Shown: positions 21,008 to 31,378 of the stretch, piece by piece
How the letters are laid out: the number at the start of each line of letters is the position of its first letter
Position numbering within the stretch: the stretch's first letter is position 1
Assembly (NCBI GenBank): GCA_023091665.1
Contig: JALJCQ010000012.1
Span: 124,001-188,000 of the forward strand
Source: Pythium myriotylum
Taxonomy: Eukaryota; Oomycota; Peronosporomycetes; Pythiales; Pythiaceae
DNA length: 64,000 bases
Direction of reading: 5' to 3'
The notes under the pieces: generated by a model
Database searches by the model: none
What the model was told of the DNA's origin: nothing
What the model saw: only the letters and a program-made list of their open reading frames with translations
Translations under genes and position numbers: made by a program

Positions 21008-23737
21008 CTACAGTCGGCTGAAATGCATGCTAGGTGGCACTTCGCCAGTGGATTGTCCGCCCAGGGTATGGTGGTCGACATCGCCAGGATCTTCAGCATG
21101 TACGGTCATTCCGAAAACAAGACGAACCAGCTCCTTCAGGTCACTCACAAAGAGCAACTGCACGTCCTGCTCAGTCTTCTTATCCTTCACCTTCTTATCT
21201 TTTGTGGTCTTTACACGGTTAGCGAGCGCAAATTCCTTGCGCAGCTCATCTGCCTCGTGCTCGTTACCCTTAGGTAGGATGACCCGCTTGATCCCGGCGC
21301 GAATCGCGGCTAAAACCTTCTCACGAACTCCACCAATGGGTAAGATAACGCCGCGTAGGGTGATCTCACCGGTCATCGCGATGTCAGCGGGGACAGGAAC
21401 GCCTGAGATGACGGAAAGCATCGCACACACAATCGCACCGCCGGCGGATGGGCCGTCTTTGGGGATTGCACCTTCCGGGAAGTGAACATGGACATCCGAA
21501 ATGCCATTCAGTGAGATCAACCGCTGTGTCTTGGTGCTGGGCATCTCGATATAGCGGATGTTTGCTCGTAACCACGAGAGTGCGAGCTGGGCTGACTCCT
21601 TCATAACGTCACCAAGCTTTCCAGTCAAGTGAAGTCGAGGGAGTGCGGTCGATGACGATGCGGAAGTCGCAAGTAGCTGAGCTGCAGCCGATGCAACTCG
21701 TGTACACGAAGCCTCAACAAAGAGAATAGAACCTCCAACCGAACTCCATGACATGCCCGTCGCAACGCCAGGCACACTCGATCGAAGTGCGACTTCATTG
21801 AACACCATCTCGTGCCCGAGAATCGTCTGGATCATTGCCTTGTCGATTACCGTCGGTTTGAAACTGATGCTGGCAGTCTCCTTATCTGGCACTGCCATCT
21901 TGTTGACGACAGTGACGGCAACATAGCGACAGATGCCGGCGACTTGGCGCTCGAGGTTGCGCACACCTGCTTCGCGCGTGTAGCCCATGATGAGGAACCT
22001 CAACGCCTCGTCGTCGATTTCGATCATGTCGGGCTTCAAACCGTTCTCCTCAATCTGGCGAGGGAATAAGTACCGCTTTGCGATTTCCATCTTCTGCTCA
22101 ACGCTGTAGCCAGAGACTTCGATGATCTCCATTCGATCAAGCAGGGGACCAGGGATAGTATCCAGGCTGTTCGCCGTTGCAATGAACATTACGTTGCTGA
22201 GATCAAACGGTACATTCAGGTAGTGATCCGTGAAGGTGTTGTTCTGGTGTGGGTCCAGCACTTCCAACAATGCACTCGATGGGTCGCCTCGAAAGTCTTT
22301 GCCAATCTTGTCGACTTCGTCCAGCAGCACGACAGGATTCTTGCTCTCTGCGTGGCGCAGAGCGTTGAGGATACAGCCGGGCATTGCTCCAATGTAGGTT
22401 TTGCGGTGACCGCGGATCTCGGACTCATCGTGGACACCACCCAGAGCGATGCGCTCAAACTTGCGGTTCGTCGCGATCGCGATTGACTTGCCTAAGGAAG
22501 TCTTACCCACACCAGGCGGGCCAAGTAGACACAAGATGGGGCCCTTCATATCCTTCTTGAGGCTTCGGACCGCGATATACTCCGTGATGCGTTTCTTGAC
22601 CTTCTCCAAACCGTAGTGGTCCGCATCGAGCTGCTTCTGCACATCGCGAACTACGAGCGAGTCCTCTGTCTGCTTGTCCCACGGCAGTTCCGTGAAAAAT
22701 TCCAGGTAGTTGTGGATAATGCTGTACTCGGGTTGACTCGATGGCATGTTCTTGAGCCGCCGTAGCTCACGCATAGCCACTTTCTCAGCTTTCGGGTTGA
22801 GCTTGAGCGCTTTGATGCGTCCTTCAAGCATCTTGGCGTCATTGCCGTCGGCAGCATCATCTTCTCCTTCTCCGAGCTCCTTCTTAATGGCCTCCAACTG
22901 CTGTCGAAGCAAGAACTCTTTTCGGGAGCCTTCGAGCTTACCTTGCACTTCACTGGCGATTTTCTTCTGGAGCTTGGCCTTCTCAATCTCTTGTTCCAGC
23001 AGCTCGGCCACCAAGTTGCATCGTGCCTGTACTTCCACGGCTTCGAGCACTTTCTGCTTGGACGCAACGCCGACGTCCACGTACGAGGCCACAACATCCG
23101 CGAGCTCACCGATCGACGACGCGCCGATCGCGTTGATCACGCCCGAGGTCTTGCGCAGCACGGCCGAGCCGCTCTTGGTGAGCTCCATGTACTCCTGCGT
23201 GAGCTCCTTCAGCCGGGTCGCGAGGGTCTCCTGCGCCGAGGCATCCGCAAGACTCAGAGCCGCCACGTCCAAGGTCTCCACTTTGGCCGTCATGTACGGC
23301 GTGGTCTGCACGACTTGGCGCATCTTGACGCGCGCGACGCCCTGCACCAAGATCGTGAGTCCGTTCGAGCCTTGCACGCGCGTGAGCTGGACGATCTTGG
23401 CGAGCGAGCCGACGTCGTAGAGGTCTTTGGGCGCGACGCCGCTGGCCTCGCTGGCCGCGCGCTGCGAGGCCTCGGCGTCCTGCGAGCGCCTCGTGAACAG
23501 CGCGAGCGTGAGCGTGGACGCCGAGCCCGACGCCGACGCGCCGCTGCGTCGCGAGGCCGCCGACGAGGCCTTGACGCCGGCCTGCACGTCCCAGACGAGG
23601 TCCTTGAGCAGCTGCAGCGCGGCCGGCGACGTGACCGTGAGCCGCAGGTACGTGCGCGGGAAGAGCACCTTGCCCTCGATGGGCAGCAGCGGCACCTGCG
23701 TCGTCGTCATGGCGCGCGATCGAGACTGGCGGGGCAT
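21008..23737 (-). CDS. Lon protease, peroxisomal type (LONP2/LON2-like)
   Basis: An ATP-dependent serine protease in one exon of 909 residues (start 23737; an in-frame ATG at 23710, MTTTQVPLLPIEGKV, is the likelier family-type start). It has an N-terminal LON substrate-binding domain and a coiled-coil linker. The AAA+ module has Walker A GPPGVGKTS near residue 403 and Walker B VVLLDEVDKIG. The C-terminal protease domain has its catalytic Ser in PKDGPSAGG (about 762) and Lys in GGVREKVLAA (about 805). No mitochondrial presequence is seen. The protein ends in Ser-Arg-Leu, a PTS1-type signal, which points to the peroxisome matrix. It is tail to tail with V-ATPase C. Confidence 0.92.
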   Translation of the reverse strand: MPRQSRSRAMTTTQVPLLPIEGKVLFPRTYLRLTVTSPAALQLLKDLVWDVQAGVKASSAASRRSGASASGSASTLTLALFTRRSQDAEASQRAASEASGVAPKDLYDVGSLAKIVQLTRVQGSNGLTILVQGVARVKMRQVVQTTPYMTAKVETLDVAALSLADASAQETLATRLKELTQEYMELTKSGSAVLRKTSGVINAIGASSIGELADVVASYVDVGVASKQKVLEAVEVQARCNLVAELLEQEIEKAKLQKKIASEVQGKLEGSRKEFLLRQQLEAIKKELGEGEDDAADGNDAKMLEGRIKALKLNPKAEKVAMRELRRLKNMPSSQPEYSIIHNYLEFFTELPWDKQTEDSLVVRDVQKQLDADHYGLEKVKKRITEYIAVRSLKKDMKGPILCLLGPPGVGKTSLGKSIAIATNRKFERIALGGVHDESEIRGHRKTYIGAMPGCILNALRHAESKNPVVLLDEVDKIGKDFRGDPSSALLEVLDPHQNNTFTDHYLNVPFDLSNVMFIATANSLDTIPGPLLDRMEIIEVSGYSVEQKMEIAKRYLFPRQIEENGLKPDMIEIDDEALRFLIMGYTREAGVRNLERQVAGICRYVAVTVVNKMAVPDKETASISFKPTVIDKAMIQTILGHEMVFNEVALRSSVPGVATGMSWSSVGGSILFVEASCTRVASAAAQLLATSASSSTALPRLHLTGKLGDVMKESAQLALSWLRANIRYIEMPSTKTQRLISLNGISDVHVHFPEGAIPKDGPSAGGAIVCAMLSVISGVPVPADIAMTGEITLRGVILPIGGVREKVLAAIRAGIKRVILPKGNEHEADELRKEFALANRVKTTKDKKVKDKKTEQDVQLLFVSDLKELVRLVFGMTVHAEDPGDVDHHTLGGQSTGEVPPSMHFSRL

Positions 23738-23904
23738 CCACGTCGGGTCCGTCCTGGTGTTCTTCCCCCTCTCATGGGGTTCCAGAATGATGACGAAACT
23801 TCAAGGCCTCAATTCATGTGGACTACATTATACTAATCGTTAGTGTGGTTCCACACTAGGTGGAAAGTAGTACTATTTTTGGTTTTTGGAGAAGCGCAGA
23901 CGAA

Positions 23905-25914
23905 ATGAGCTGGACGAATGCGTATGGAGCGTTCCTCGGGCTGCTCTGCGGCGACGCCGCGGGCGCGCCGCTCGAGTTCTACGAAGGACAAGTGCCGGCG
24001 GAAGTGGTGGACAGCGCCATGCGCATGCCCGGCGGCGGCGAGCCGTCGCGCGGCCGCGGACAGACCACGGACGACTCGGAGCTCGCGCTCGCTCTCGCGC
24101 GAGCACTGCGAGGCCACGCGCCGCGCGACGGGCTGCCGCTGGACGCCGTCGCGATGCAGTACTACGAGTGGTGGCAGTCGCGTCCGCTGGACATCGGCGC
24201 CACGTGTCGCAACGCGTTCGACGTGGACACGAGTACGGGGCGAGCCGTCGGCACCGAAATGACCGAGAGAGCAAGTCAGCGGAACGCAGCGAGCGAGGCC
24301 AACGGATCGCTCATGCGCGTGCTGCCGCTAGCGATCTGGGGATGCGAGCTGTCCGACCGCGAGATCGTGGACGCGGCGCGGAAAGAGACGATGCTGTCGC
24401 ATCCGAGCCAGGTCTGCCAGGATGCCAACGCCGTCTACTGTCTCCTTGTGGCCCACCTCATCCGACATCCAGGAGACCGACACGGAGCGCTCCAGAAGGC
24501 GGAGACTTTTGTGTTAGAGAATGTGCGATCGAAAGTGCGCGAGTGGTTTCTCGCTGAATCGCTAGACGTGTCGGCACTCATTTGCACCACCGCCGTGGGC
24601 CACGCTCGGTGGGCCTTCGATCTGGCGATCTACCACTTGCGGCAGAACTCGTCGTATGAAGAGGCGATCCGACAGACACTCGCGAAAGGCGGAGACACCG
24701 ACACGAACGCAGCGATCGTTGGGGGCTTGATGGGGGCCTTGCACGGTGTGGATGCTATCCCAGAGTACATGAAGACTCCAGTGTTGGCGTTCGATTGCGC
24801 GAACCCGAGCCCAGGGCTGCTACGCCCGGCAGTATATCGATCGGCTCAAGTGGAGGAGCTCGCTCGATCTCTTCTCAATGATGCTTCGCAAACTCGAGAT
24901 GAAGACGAGCTTTATGCCCATGCGTACGGAGCATTCTTGGGAGTTCTGTGCGCGGATGCTGCCGGTGCCACGCTCGAATTTCATTCTGAGACGATCACAC
25001 CAGCTCACGTGGAAGTCGCGATAAGCATGCCTGGTGGAGGGTGCTGGCAAGTGGGGCGTGGACAGGTCACGGATAACTCGGAAATGACACTTTCGCTTGC
25101 TCGAGCACTGTCGACCCAGCCGCCCTCACGCGAGTTTCCTCTCGATGCTGTCGCTCAAGAATACAGTGAGTGGTGCCACTCTTCACCATTCGACATCGGT
25201 AACACATGTCGCAAAGCATTCCGTGTTCGAGATGATTCAAGCGCTTCCGAGACGCTTGGCGCAAGAATGGTGAAGGTTGCGACATCGCATAACACTGGCA
25301 GCGAGGCCAATGGCTCATTGATGAGGATTGTGCCTTTAGCAATCTGGGGCTCATTCCTCTCCGACGACCAATTGGTTGAGTATGCGAAGACGGAGCCACT
25401 GTTGTCGCACCCGAACCAAGTTTGTCAAGACGCCAACGCTGTGTACTGCCTCCTCGTGGCCCACCTCATTCGACGCCGTGGGGATCGGGACGGCGCGCTG
25501 AAGAAGGCGGAGGCGTTCGTGTTGAGGAACATCCAGTCGAAAGTACGCGAGTGGTTCCTCACAGAATCTCTCGATGTTTCCTCTCTCGACTGCACACACG
25601 CCATTGGTCACGTCCGTTGGGCATTTGATCTTGCAATCTACCATCTACGGCAAGGTTCAACGTATGAAGCAGCCATTCGCCACACATTGCTCAAGGGCGG
25701 AGACACGGACACGAACGCGGCGATCGTGGGAGGGCTGATGGGTGCATTGCATGGCGTCGAAGCCATTCCAGACTTTATGAAAGCACCTGTTTTGGCATTC
25801 GACTGTACAAACCCAGGCAATGGCCGGAGGCGACCAGCTGAGTATCGTGCAGATCAGGCGGAGCACTTGACACGTCTTCTTCTGAGCCAGGCCCGCAAAA
25901 CGACAGCCACTTGA
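23905..25914 (+). CDS. Two-domain ADP-ribosylglycohydrolase fusion (DraG/ARH family)
   Basis: 669 residues, no intron. The start at 23905 (MSWTNAYGAFLG) matches the start of the single-domain paralogue at 26139. Two full ARH/DraG domains are fused head to tail (about 1-330 and 335-669). Each has the GDAAGAxLEF-like start, a GRGQxTDxSE metal-binding motif, EANGSLMRxxPLAIW, and the C-terminal GGDTDTNAAIVGGLMGALHG. These enzymes remove ADP-ribose from proteins or O-acetyl-ADP-ribose using a binuclear Mg site. Domain 1 has the usual TDDS. Domain 2 has TDNS (near residue 388) and CADAAGA instead of CGDAAGA, so one metal ligand is changed and that domain may be weak or regulatory. It arose by local duplication with the next gene. 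Confidence 0.9.
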   Translation: MSWTNAYGAFLGLLCGDAAGAPLEFYEGQVPAEVVDSAMRMPGGGEPSRGRGQTTDDSELALALARALRGHAPRDGLPLDAVAMQYYEWWQSRPLDIGATCRNAFDVDTSTGRAVGTEMTERASQRNAASEANGSLMRVLPLAIWGCELSDREIVDAARKETMLSHPSQVCQDANAVYCLLVAHLIRHPGDRHGALQKAETFVLENVRSKVREWFLAESLDVSALICTTAVGHARWAFDLAIYHLRQNSSYEEAIRQTLAKGGDTDTNAAIVGGLMGALHGVDAIPEYMKTPVLAFDCANPSPGLLRPAVYRSAQVEELARSLLNDASQTRDEDELYAHAYGAFLGVLCADAAGATLEFHSETITPAHVEVAISMPGGGCWQVGRGQVTDNSEMTLSLARALSTQPPSREFPLDAVAQEYSEWCHSSPFDIGNTCRKAFRVRDDSSASETLGARMVKVATSHNTGSEANGSLMRIVPLAIWGSFLSDDQLVEYAKTEPLLSHPNQVCQDANAVYCLLVAHLIRRRGDRDGALKKAEAFVLRNIQSKVREWFLTESLDVSSLDCTHAIGHVRWAFDLAIYHLRQGSTYEAAIRHTLLKGGDTDTNAAIVGGLMGALHGVEAIPDFMKAPVLAFDCTNPGNGRRRPAEYRADQAEHLTRLLLSQARKTTAT

Positions 25915-26106
25915 AGAAACGACAATCTACTCTGGTACCAAGAACGATTCGAATGACCTGCAGTACCGAGGCTGAGCAAGTTGTATTCGTTGTCATCCCA
26001 GCCACGATTGCTCATTTCCATGTGGTCCACACGTGACAAACTGTGTGAAGAATGTGTATGAAATCAACCCATGCCCCCTTGGGTTCAGAATGAGGAAGGA
26101 ACCCAC

Positions 26107-26128
26107 GCTTCATTTCGCCCTCATTCTC
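26107..26128 (+). promoter_or_regulatory. Oomycete initiator-like site
   Basis: GCTTCATTTCGCC followed by TCATTCTC lies 11-32 nt before the ATG at 26139. It resembles the initiator seen before the GH78 gene. Confidence 0.45.
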
Positions 26129-26138
26129 AAGTGAGACC

Positions 26139-27137
26139 ATGAGCTGGGAGCACGCGTACGGCGCCTTCCTGGGCGTGCTCTGCGGCGACGCTGCGGGCGC
26201 GACGCTCGAGTTTTTCCGCGGCGAGATCCGCTCGGCCGACGTGGATAACGCGATGACAATGCCCGGCGGCGGCATCTGGCGCGTCGGCAAGGGCCAGATC
26301 ACGGACGACTCGGAGCTCGCGCTGTCGCTTGCTCAGGCGCTCGCGGCACACTCGCCACAAGGCGGGTTCCCACTTGATGCCGTCGCAGCGAAGTACAGCG
26401 AGTGGTGTCTCTCAGGGCCATTTGACATGGGCAACACGTGCTGCACGGCGTTTAAGGTCAAGGTTGACAGCGCCGACGCGTCGCTCGGACAGCGCATGGT
26501 CGAGGTCTCAGCCCAGTACAATGCCACGAGCGAGGCCAACGGCTCGCTCATGCGGATCATGCCACTGGCGATCTGGTCGTCGAAGCTGCCAGACGACAAA
26601 CTCGTCGAATACGCGCGGCTCGAGCCGACACTGTCGCACCCGAACCAAGTATGCCAGGATGTCAACGCTATCTACTGCCTGCTGGTCGCTCATCTCATCA
26701 ACCACCCGGGAGACAGTCAAGGCGCTCTTCGCAAGGCCGAGGCGTTTGTAAAGGAGAGCGTCCACTCGACTGTGCGTGACTGGTTCCTTACCGAATCGCT
26801 TGACGTGAGCGCACTCAAGTGCACGAAAGCCAGAGGCCACGTACGCTGGGCCTTCAACCTCGCTCTCTACCACCTGCGACAAAACTCGACCTACGAAAAA
26901 GCGATCCGCGAGACTTTACTCAAGGGAGGCGATACGGACACCAACGCCGCGATCGTGGGCGGACTAATGGGTGCTCTCCACGGCGTCAGCGCGATCCCCG
27001 AGACGATGAGGAAGGCTGTGCTGGCTTTTGACTGCGCCGGCTTCAATCCCGGACGCAAACGGCCTGCGACATATCAGGCTGCTCAGGTTGAGTCCCTCAC
27101 GCGCGCGCTACTCGAGCAAGCCGACTCAGCGACGTAG
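26139..27137 (+). CDS. ADP-ribosylglycohydrolase (DraG/ARH family), single domain
   Basis: 332 residues, no intron. It is the closest local relative of both halves of the fusion at 23905. It has GDAAGATLEF near the N-terminus, GKGQITDDSELALSLAQAL (metal ligands TDD intact), EANGSLMRIMPLAIW and GGDTDTNAAIVGGLMGALHG, so the full metal site is present. It should cleave ADP-ribose from an acceptor; the substrate is unknown. The three domains in 3.2 kb indicate tandem duplication followed by fusion of two copies. An initiator-like motif sits just upstream. Confidence 0.92.
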   Translation: MSWEHAYGAFLGVLCGDAAGATLEFFRGEIRSADVDNAMTMPGGGIWRVGKGQITDDSELALSLAQALAAHSPQGGFPLDAVAAKYSEWCLSGPFDMGNTCCTAFKVKVDSADASLGQRMVEVSAQYNATSEANGSLMRIMPLAIWSSKLPDDKLVEYARLEPTLSHPNQVCQDVNAIYCLLVAHLINHPGDSQGALRKAEAFVKESVHSTVRDWFLTESLDVSALKCTKARGHVRWAFNLALYHLRQNSTYEKAIRETLLKGGDTDTNAAIVGGLMGALHGVSAIPETMRKAVLAFDCAGFNPGRKRPATYQAAQVESLTRALLEQADSAT

Positions 27138-28574
27138 GATGACCATAGAGCTCAGCAGGCGAACCTTTTCATCGACGTACTCGCAGGGGCTTTCTCTGTG
27201 CGTAGTATGCTCCTCAGTCGTATTGAGTCTCTCTCTTCTCTCTGACTGATCTATGCCGCGACTAGTCGCTCTCTGACTGATCTATGCGGTAGCTGGCTCT
27301 TTGCCCGACGACTGGCGGCACTGCATAGCCGATCTAAGGCTTCAAGTTGAAGCCAGGGCATCTCGACTAATGGAGGCAGAGCTTTCTCGAGGGGTGAGAT
27401 TACCCATGCGACTCCGTCCACCTACGGCGCCGCACTACTAGGCGAAGTTGACCCTTCCGACATTAACATGCTCGAGCATTCCTTCAGCCAACAACGGCCA
27501 CTTTTTCATAAGTCAAGTCCTAACGACTGCTCGGCTAGGACCTGACGACTTGCACACGAGGGTGCCCTCACTGTCCGCACGACGGTTCTCCCAGTGGCTC
27601 TGCTTTTCACATTGTCTGGGAATCTCTGCAGCCCAACACGTGTGGTCAAGAGTCCAAGGATGGTAGATGCGCCTCGGAATCCAGCATGAACGCGGTCATG
27701 CGGCGACCCGCGGCTTCCCACACACCATCTTCAGTGTGAGGTTGTCACACACGCCGCCCAAAGTCTGGAAGTTTGAATGTCTCACTTCACCGTCAGAAAC
27801 CGGTGAACCTGCGACGGACCCACTCTCACCTGTGGCATCAACTCGTTCTGGTTCCTTCAGACATGACGAGACTAGCTCTCGGAAGATGATCGGATCTGTT
27901 CAACAGCCCAAACTGCGGTTCTACACAGCACTGCCTGTCAACGTGTACCGTCCTTCGGACGCTCGTCGGGATTCACGGTTCCAGGCAAATCTTGTCGAAG
28001 AATTTCGCGTCAGGTTCTGCTCCAACCTACAACCCTGGCATCCCGACTAGAGGTCTGACCTGAAAAGCTCCAAGACCCTACGTGAGATGAGACCGCGATA
28101 GAGCCACTCCCGTGTTGTACCGTGTCGAATACTGTTTACGAGCGATGAAGAGGCAGTAAGCCTTCATCCGATGGTGATGATGATGATGATGATGATGACG
28201 ATGGAGAAGAAGATGGAGATGATGATGATGATGATGCGGGTGAGGGATATTGGTCGCAAGAAGGTAAGCGTTCACCCGCGGACATTCCAAACGAAACCAC
28301 AATACAACGTGCGAACGGGCTGTTTTCCGAGTGCAGGACGGTGGATCTTCGAGTACAAGGCGGTTTTAAGAGAAACTGGTTGCTTTCCGAGTGCAATCGG
28401 TTGATGTTCGAGTGCATCGAGAGCAGCTGGTTCTCAAGAACAACCCCATTACGTAATCTGGATACGAATGTCTCTCCCTTCTGTCACTCTCCCCAATTGT
28501 TTGAACGCATCAGATGCATCCATGAGTACGCCGCAAAATCTAACTCTTCTCTACGTATCCATCTCTTCTTTAAC
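27138..28574. other. Gene-poor spacer with short repeats
   Basis: No recognisable gene. A 17-bp direct repeat (CTCTGACTGATCTATGC) occurs twice near 27238 and 27271. A 127-codon ORF at 27667-28050 (MRLGIQHERGHAATRG...) has no recognisable motif and may be spurious. The block 28320-28420 holds two near-copies of TTTCCGAGTGCA. This spacer starts the repeat-rich half of the window. Confidence 0.5.
28171..28237 (+). repeat. GAT/ATG trinucleotide microsatellite
   Basis: Interrupted (ATG)n/(GAT)n tract of about 67 bp. Frames through it give artificial poly-Met, poly-Asp or poly-His strings. Confidence 0.9.
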
Positions 28575-29982
28575 TCAGTCATCTTCCTCGTCGCTTGTGT
28601 CGCTCGGTGTGGTCGCGCCACCGTCACTGCTCGTCTCTTGGGGGAGCGTCTGAGACGCACGGATCGCAAGGACCTGAAACTTTGGCCAAGATGGCACTTG
28701 CTTCGAAGTGACATCTAGGCCAAGAGCTCTGGAGCTGAAAATGAGATCAACCATCGTCTCACAATCATACGCTTCCTCTACGCCGTTGCTGTACTCGACT
28801 GGCCACCAATAGACATTTTGTTCGAAGGTTGGCTCGCCAATCTTGCCGATCACGAACTCTTGGAAACTCTCTCCATTGCGCTCAACGTGAACGTTCTGGA
28901 CCACTCTCCACTGAAATGGGTGCAAGGGCTCGTTCTGCAGCTTTTGGAGGAGTGTTGGCTTGCTCAGCGATTTGTTGGCAGGATCGTCACGATATAGCGC
29001 AGATCGAACCTTGCGCTGCCCACCACTTAGCTTGGTCGTTGGCAGGTCAATGACTGCCTCGTCCAAATCAAACTGGTCCATCAATGCCATAGTTGCAACA
29101 ACGTGCGAGCACAGCCAACCAGTGGACCAAAACATTTTACAGTCGCATTCATACATTGCACGAATAGCTTTGATCTTCAACAATGAAAATGGTCAGGCAG
29201 AACGTACAGGGACGTTGAAAACAATGACACATACCTTTTCAGCAGGAATGACTGGTTCGAGGTGTAGCTCAAACGCTTCGAGTTTCTCTGGTGATCCGAT
29301 GATCTGCACTTCGTGGAGTGATAAGCAACGGAGGGGGATGTCAGTTCACAGGCTGGCGTGCGAAGTCGGCCTCATCAGTCGCACGATTGAAGCGTTGGTT
29401 TGAGCCAATGAACGCTTCAGTGGTCGTGCACATCCGAGAACTTGCCCATTCGTTCAAGTCTGCCAGAGTGAAGATCTCGAAACCCTCGTCCAAGTTGCCG
29501 ACAATAGTTGTTTTCCGATTCTTAATCTGGTCGCGATTTGGAAGAGCAGCCAAGAGCTTTGCGTCGTTCCTGTACTTTCGGCTCAGCTGGTTCAAAATGG
29601 CAAGCGGACCTGCCCCCAAAGTCGCAGCGTCGACCTCGGATTGGAACACAGGGTGAACGCCCCGACGCTCGAGATTAGTTCGATCCTTCGTGTGCTCCCC
29701 GTAACCTTCGAGAAAGAATTCCTTCTGGCTGTTCGCGGTCGAATCACTGACGCGAATGCGGACGACACGCGTGCACAACTGGTGAGCAGCGCAAGCGTAG
29801 ACTTTCGACTTGCCGCGCTTGCCCGTGTTGTGCTTTAGGCGGTAGTGGGCGCCCTCGAGAAACTGCAACGCAATTTGGGCGCCCTTTTCAGTGTCGTGCC
29901 TGGATATTAGGGTGTATGTGGTGCGCGTAGAGCGAGCGCTTGGGATCGGGCGTGGAGATCTCTCGCGAGGTTGGCGTGGCAT
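28575..29982 (-). CDS. Transposase-derived protein with SWIM zinc finger, lacking the DDE domain (MULE-like)
   Basis: The inferred exons are 29982-29350, 29303-29235 and 29174-28575, with introns of 46 and 60 nt (GTGAAC...GCAG, GTATGT...GAAG). All are phase 0 and join to 433 residues. The N-terminal part has a Cys/His arrangement (YACAAHQLCTRVVRIRV...GYGEHT) like the FLYWCH/WRKY-type finger at the front of MULE transposases, then a helical linker (LAILNQLSRKYRNDAKLLAA). The C-terminal half has a SWIM finger, YECDCKMFWSTGWLCSHVVA, and an acidic tail. The DDE catalytic domain that normally lies between these two is absent. It could be a domesticated transposon gene or an internally deleted copy with a repaired frame. 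No terminal repeats were found around it. Confidence 0.65.
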
Positions 29983-31378
29983 TGCTGGTTGCTTGCTTTG
30001 TGACCGTTTCCGTATTGAGCCCTTGCTTCACAAGAGTGGTCAACAGCAGTGGAAGGAGTGTGTTGGTGAGAAAAAAAAAAAAACCTGTTGGGTACATTGA
30101 ACTTCCAGTTCGCGCGCGGAGGACTTCGCGCCTTCAACCTGGGCGCGCATTCGTTGCCGCCAAAACAGCAGTGTGGACATCCGGCGCGGAATCCACACGA
30201 GTTGTTGTCGTACCTCCAAAAACCGCCTTCTGCCTAAACAGATGGTATCTATCACTCGGGAACCAACCAAGAACACTCGAAATTCACCTTTTGACACAGA
30301 AAAAGTACATCACTCGAAAACCAACCTTCTTGCACTCGGAAAACATACATACCCATACAACGTGTCCATTTGACTGATGGATTCTGCGTTATCTTGCGAT
30401 TCATCCCAACAAAACTGATGGGTTATCCGTTCGATCCGTAGCTCGGACTCAACACAGTGTCGAATGACCCCACTTCCCGATCGAAACGAGCTTGGCTCAA
30501 GTTGCTCTAAGCTGAAGATTTTCGCCAGCTGGACGAGACCAACGCCCTCATCGTTGCATTGTCAAGCGTACGCGTATCCATATTGAAGTGGGCGCACAGG
30601 AGCGGAGACCGTCAGGCTGAGGACCGCCAGCCGGTGTAAACAGCCGCAAAGCGGCGCACGGCTCACGAGACACTCGCACGTGGACGCCTTGATTTCCTTG
30701 ATGCCTCAAAAGCGGTGTTTTGAGTCGGACGGGCTCTTCAGATACAGTACGCATAACCAGGCCATCTGTCTCATTTGTTCATTCAGAAACAAGCCATTGT
30801 CGCGGTCCATCCAGTCACAGAAACGAGGGGGATAGGGAGAGAGACGAGCCAGGTGACCCACGGCGATGATCTTTTGACCAGATCTGTTGGGGATAGACTT
30901 CGGCGACGCCACGACTGCCGCGCGGGCACGACACAGCGTTCACCCATCGTGAGTCTAGGAACCATCAGGCTGCCGTCTTTGCGGCGCACGACCCAAGACA
31001 CACTCGCACGTGGACACCTTTTTTCCTCGACGCCACAAAAGGCGGTGCGTTGAGTCGGAGAGGGTCTTCAGGTACCCATAACCAGGCCATCTGACTCATT
31101 TGACTACACAGAAACAGGCCATTGTCGCGGTCCATTCAGTTGAAAGGAGGGGATTGGAGAGAGACGAGCCAGGTGATTCTGGGCGATCTTTTGACCTGAT
31201 TCGACGAGGATAGACGTCGGCAACGCCACAACCACCGCACGGACACGACACAGCGCTCGACCGTTGTTCGTGTGCGCGAGAGCCGGTTAGTCCTTGAAAC
31301 CGGAGTCCCCGGTACATGCCCCCGAAGAGCTCATTCCACAATCGGCTCGGTGCCTCGCAAAGCAGCTCGACAACGACC
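29983..31378. other. Spacer without a recognised gene; contains a tandem duplication
   Basis: No supported coding region. It holds a 12-nt poly-A near 30070 and the roughly 330-bp tandem repeat listed next; the second repeat copy abuts the start of the secreted-protein pseudogene at 31379. Confidence 0.5.
30645..31280 (+). repeat. Two diverged tandem copies of a ~330-bp unit
   Basis: Copy A is about 30645-30955 and copy B about 30972-31280. Shared blocks in order include ACACTCGCACGTGGAC, GTTTTGAGTCGGA/GCGTTGAGTCGGA, ATAACCAGGCCATCTG, CCATTGTCGCGGTCCAT, GAGAGAGACGAGCCAGGTGA and CACGACACAGCG. The copies differ by many substitutions and small indels, so the duplication is old. It encodes nothing recognisable. 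Confidence 0.75.

Noticed and set aside
22943..23836. 297-codon plus-strand ORF opposite Lon protease
   Set aside because: His/Arg/Gly-rich shadow of the GC-rich Lon N-terminus with no protein-like features.
28078..28302. Histidine-rich short ORF
   Set aside because: Its His run is simply the complement of the GAT microsatellite.
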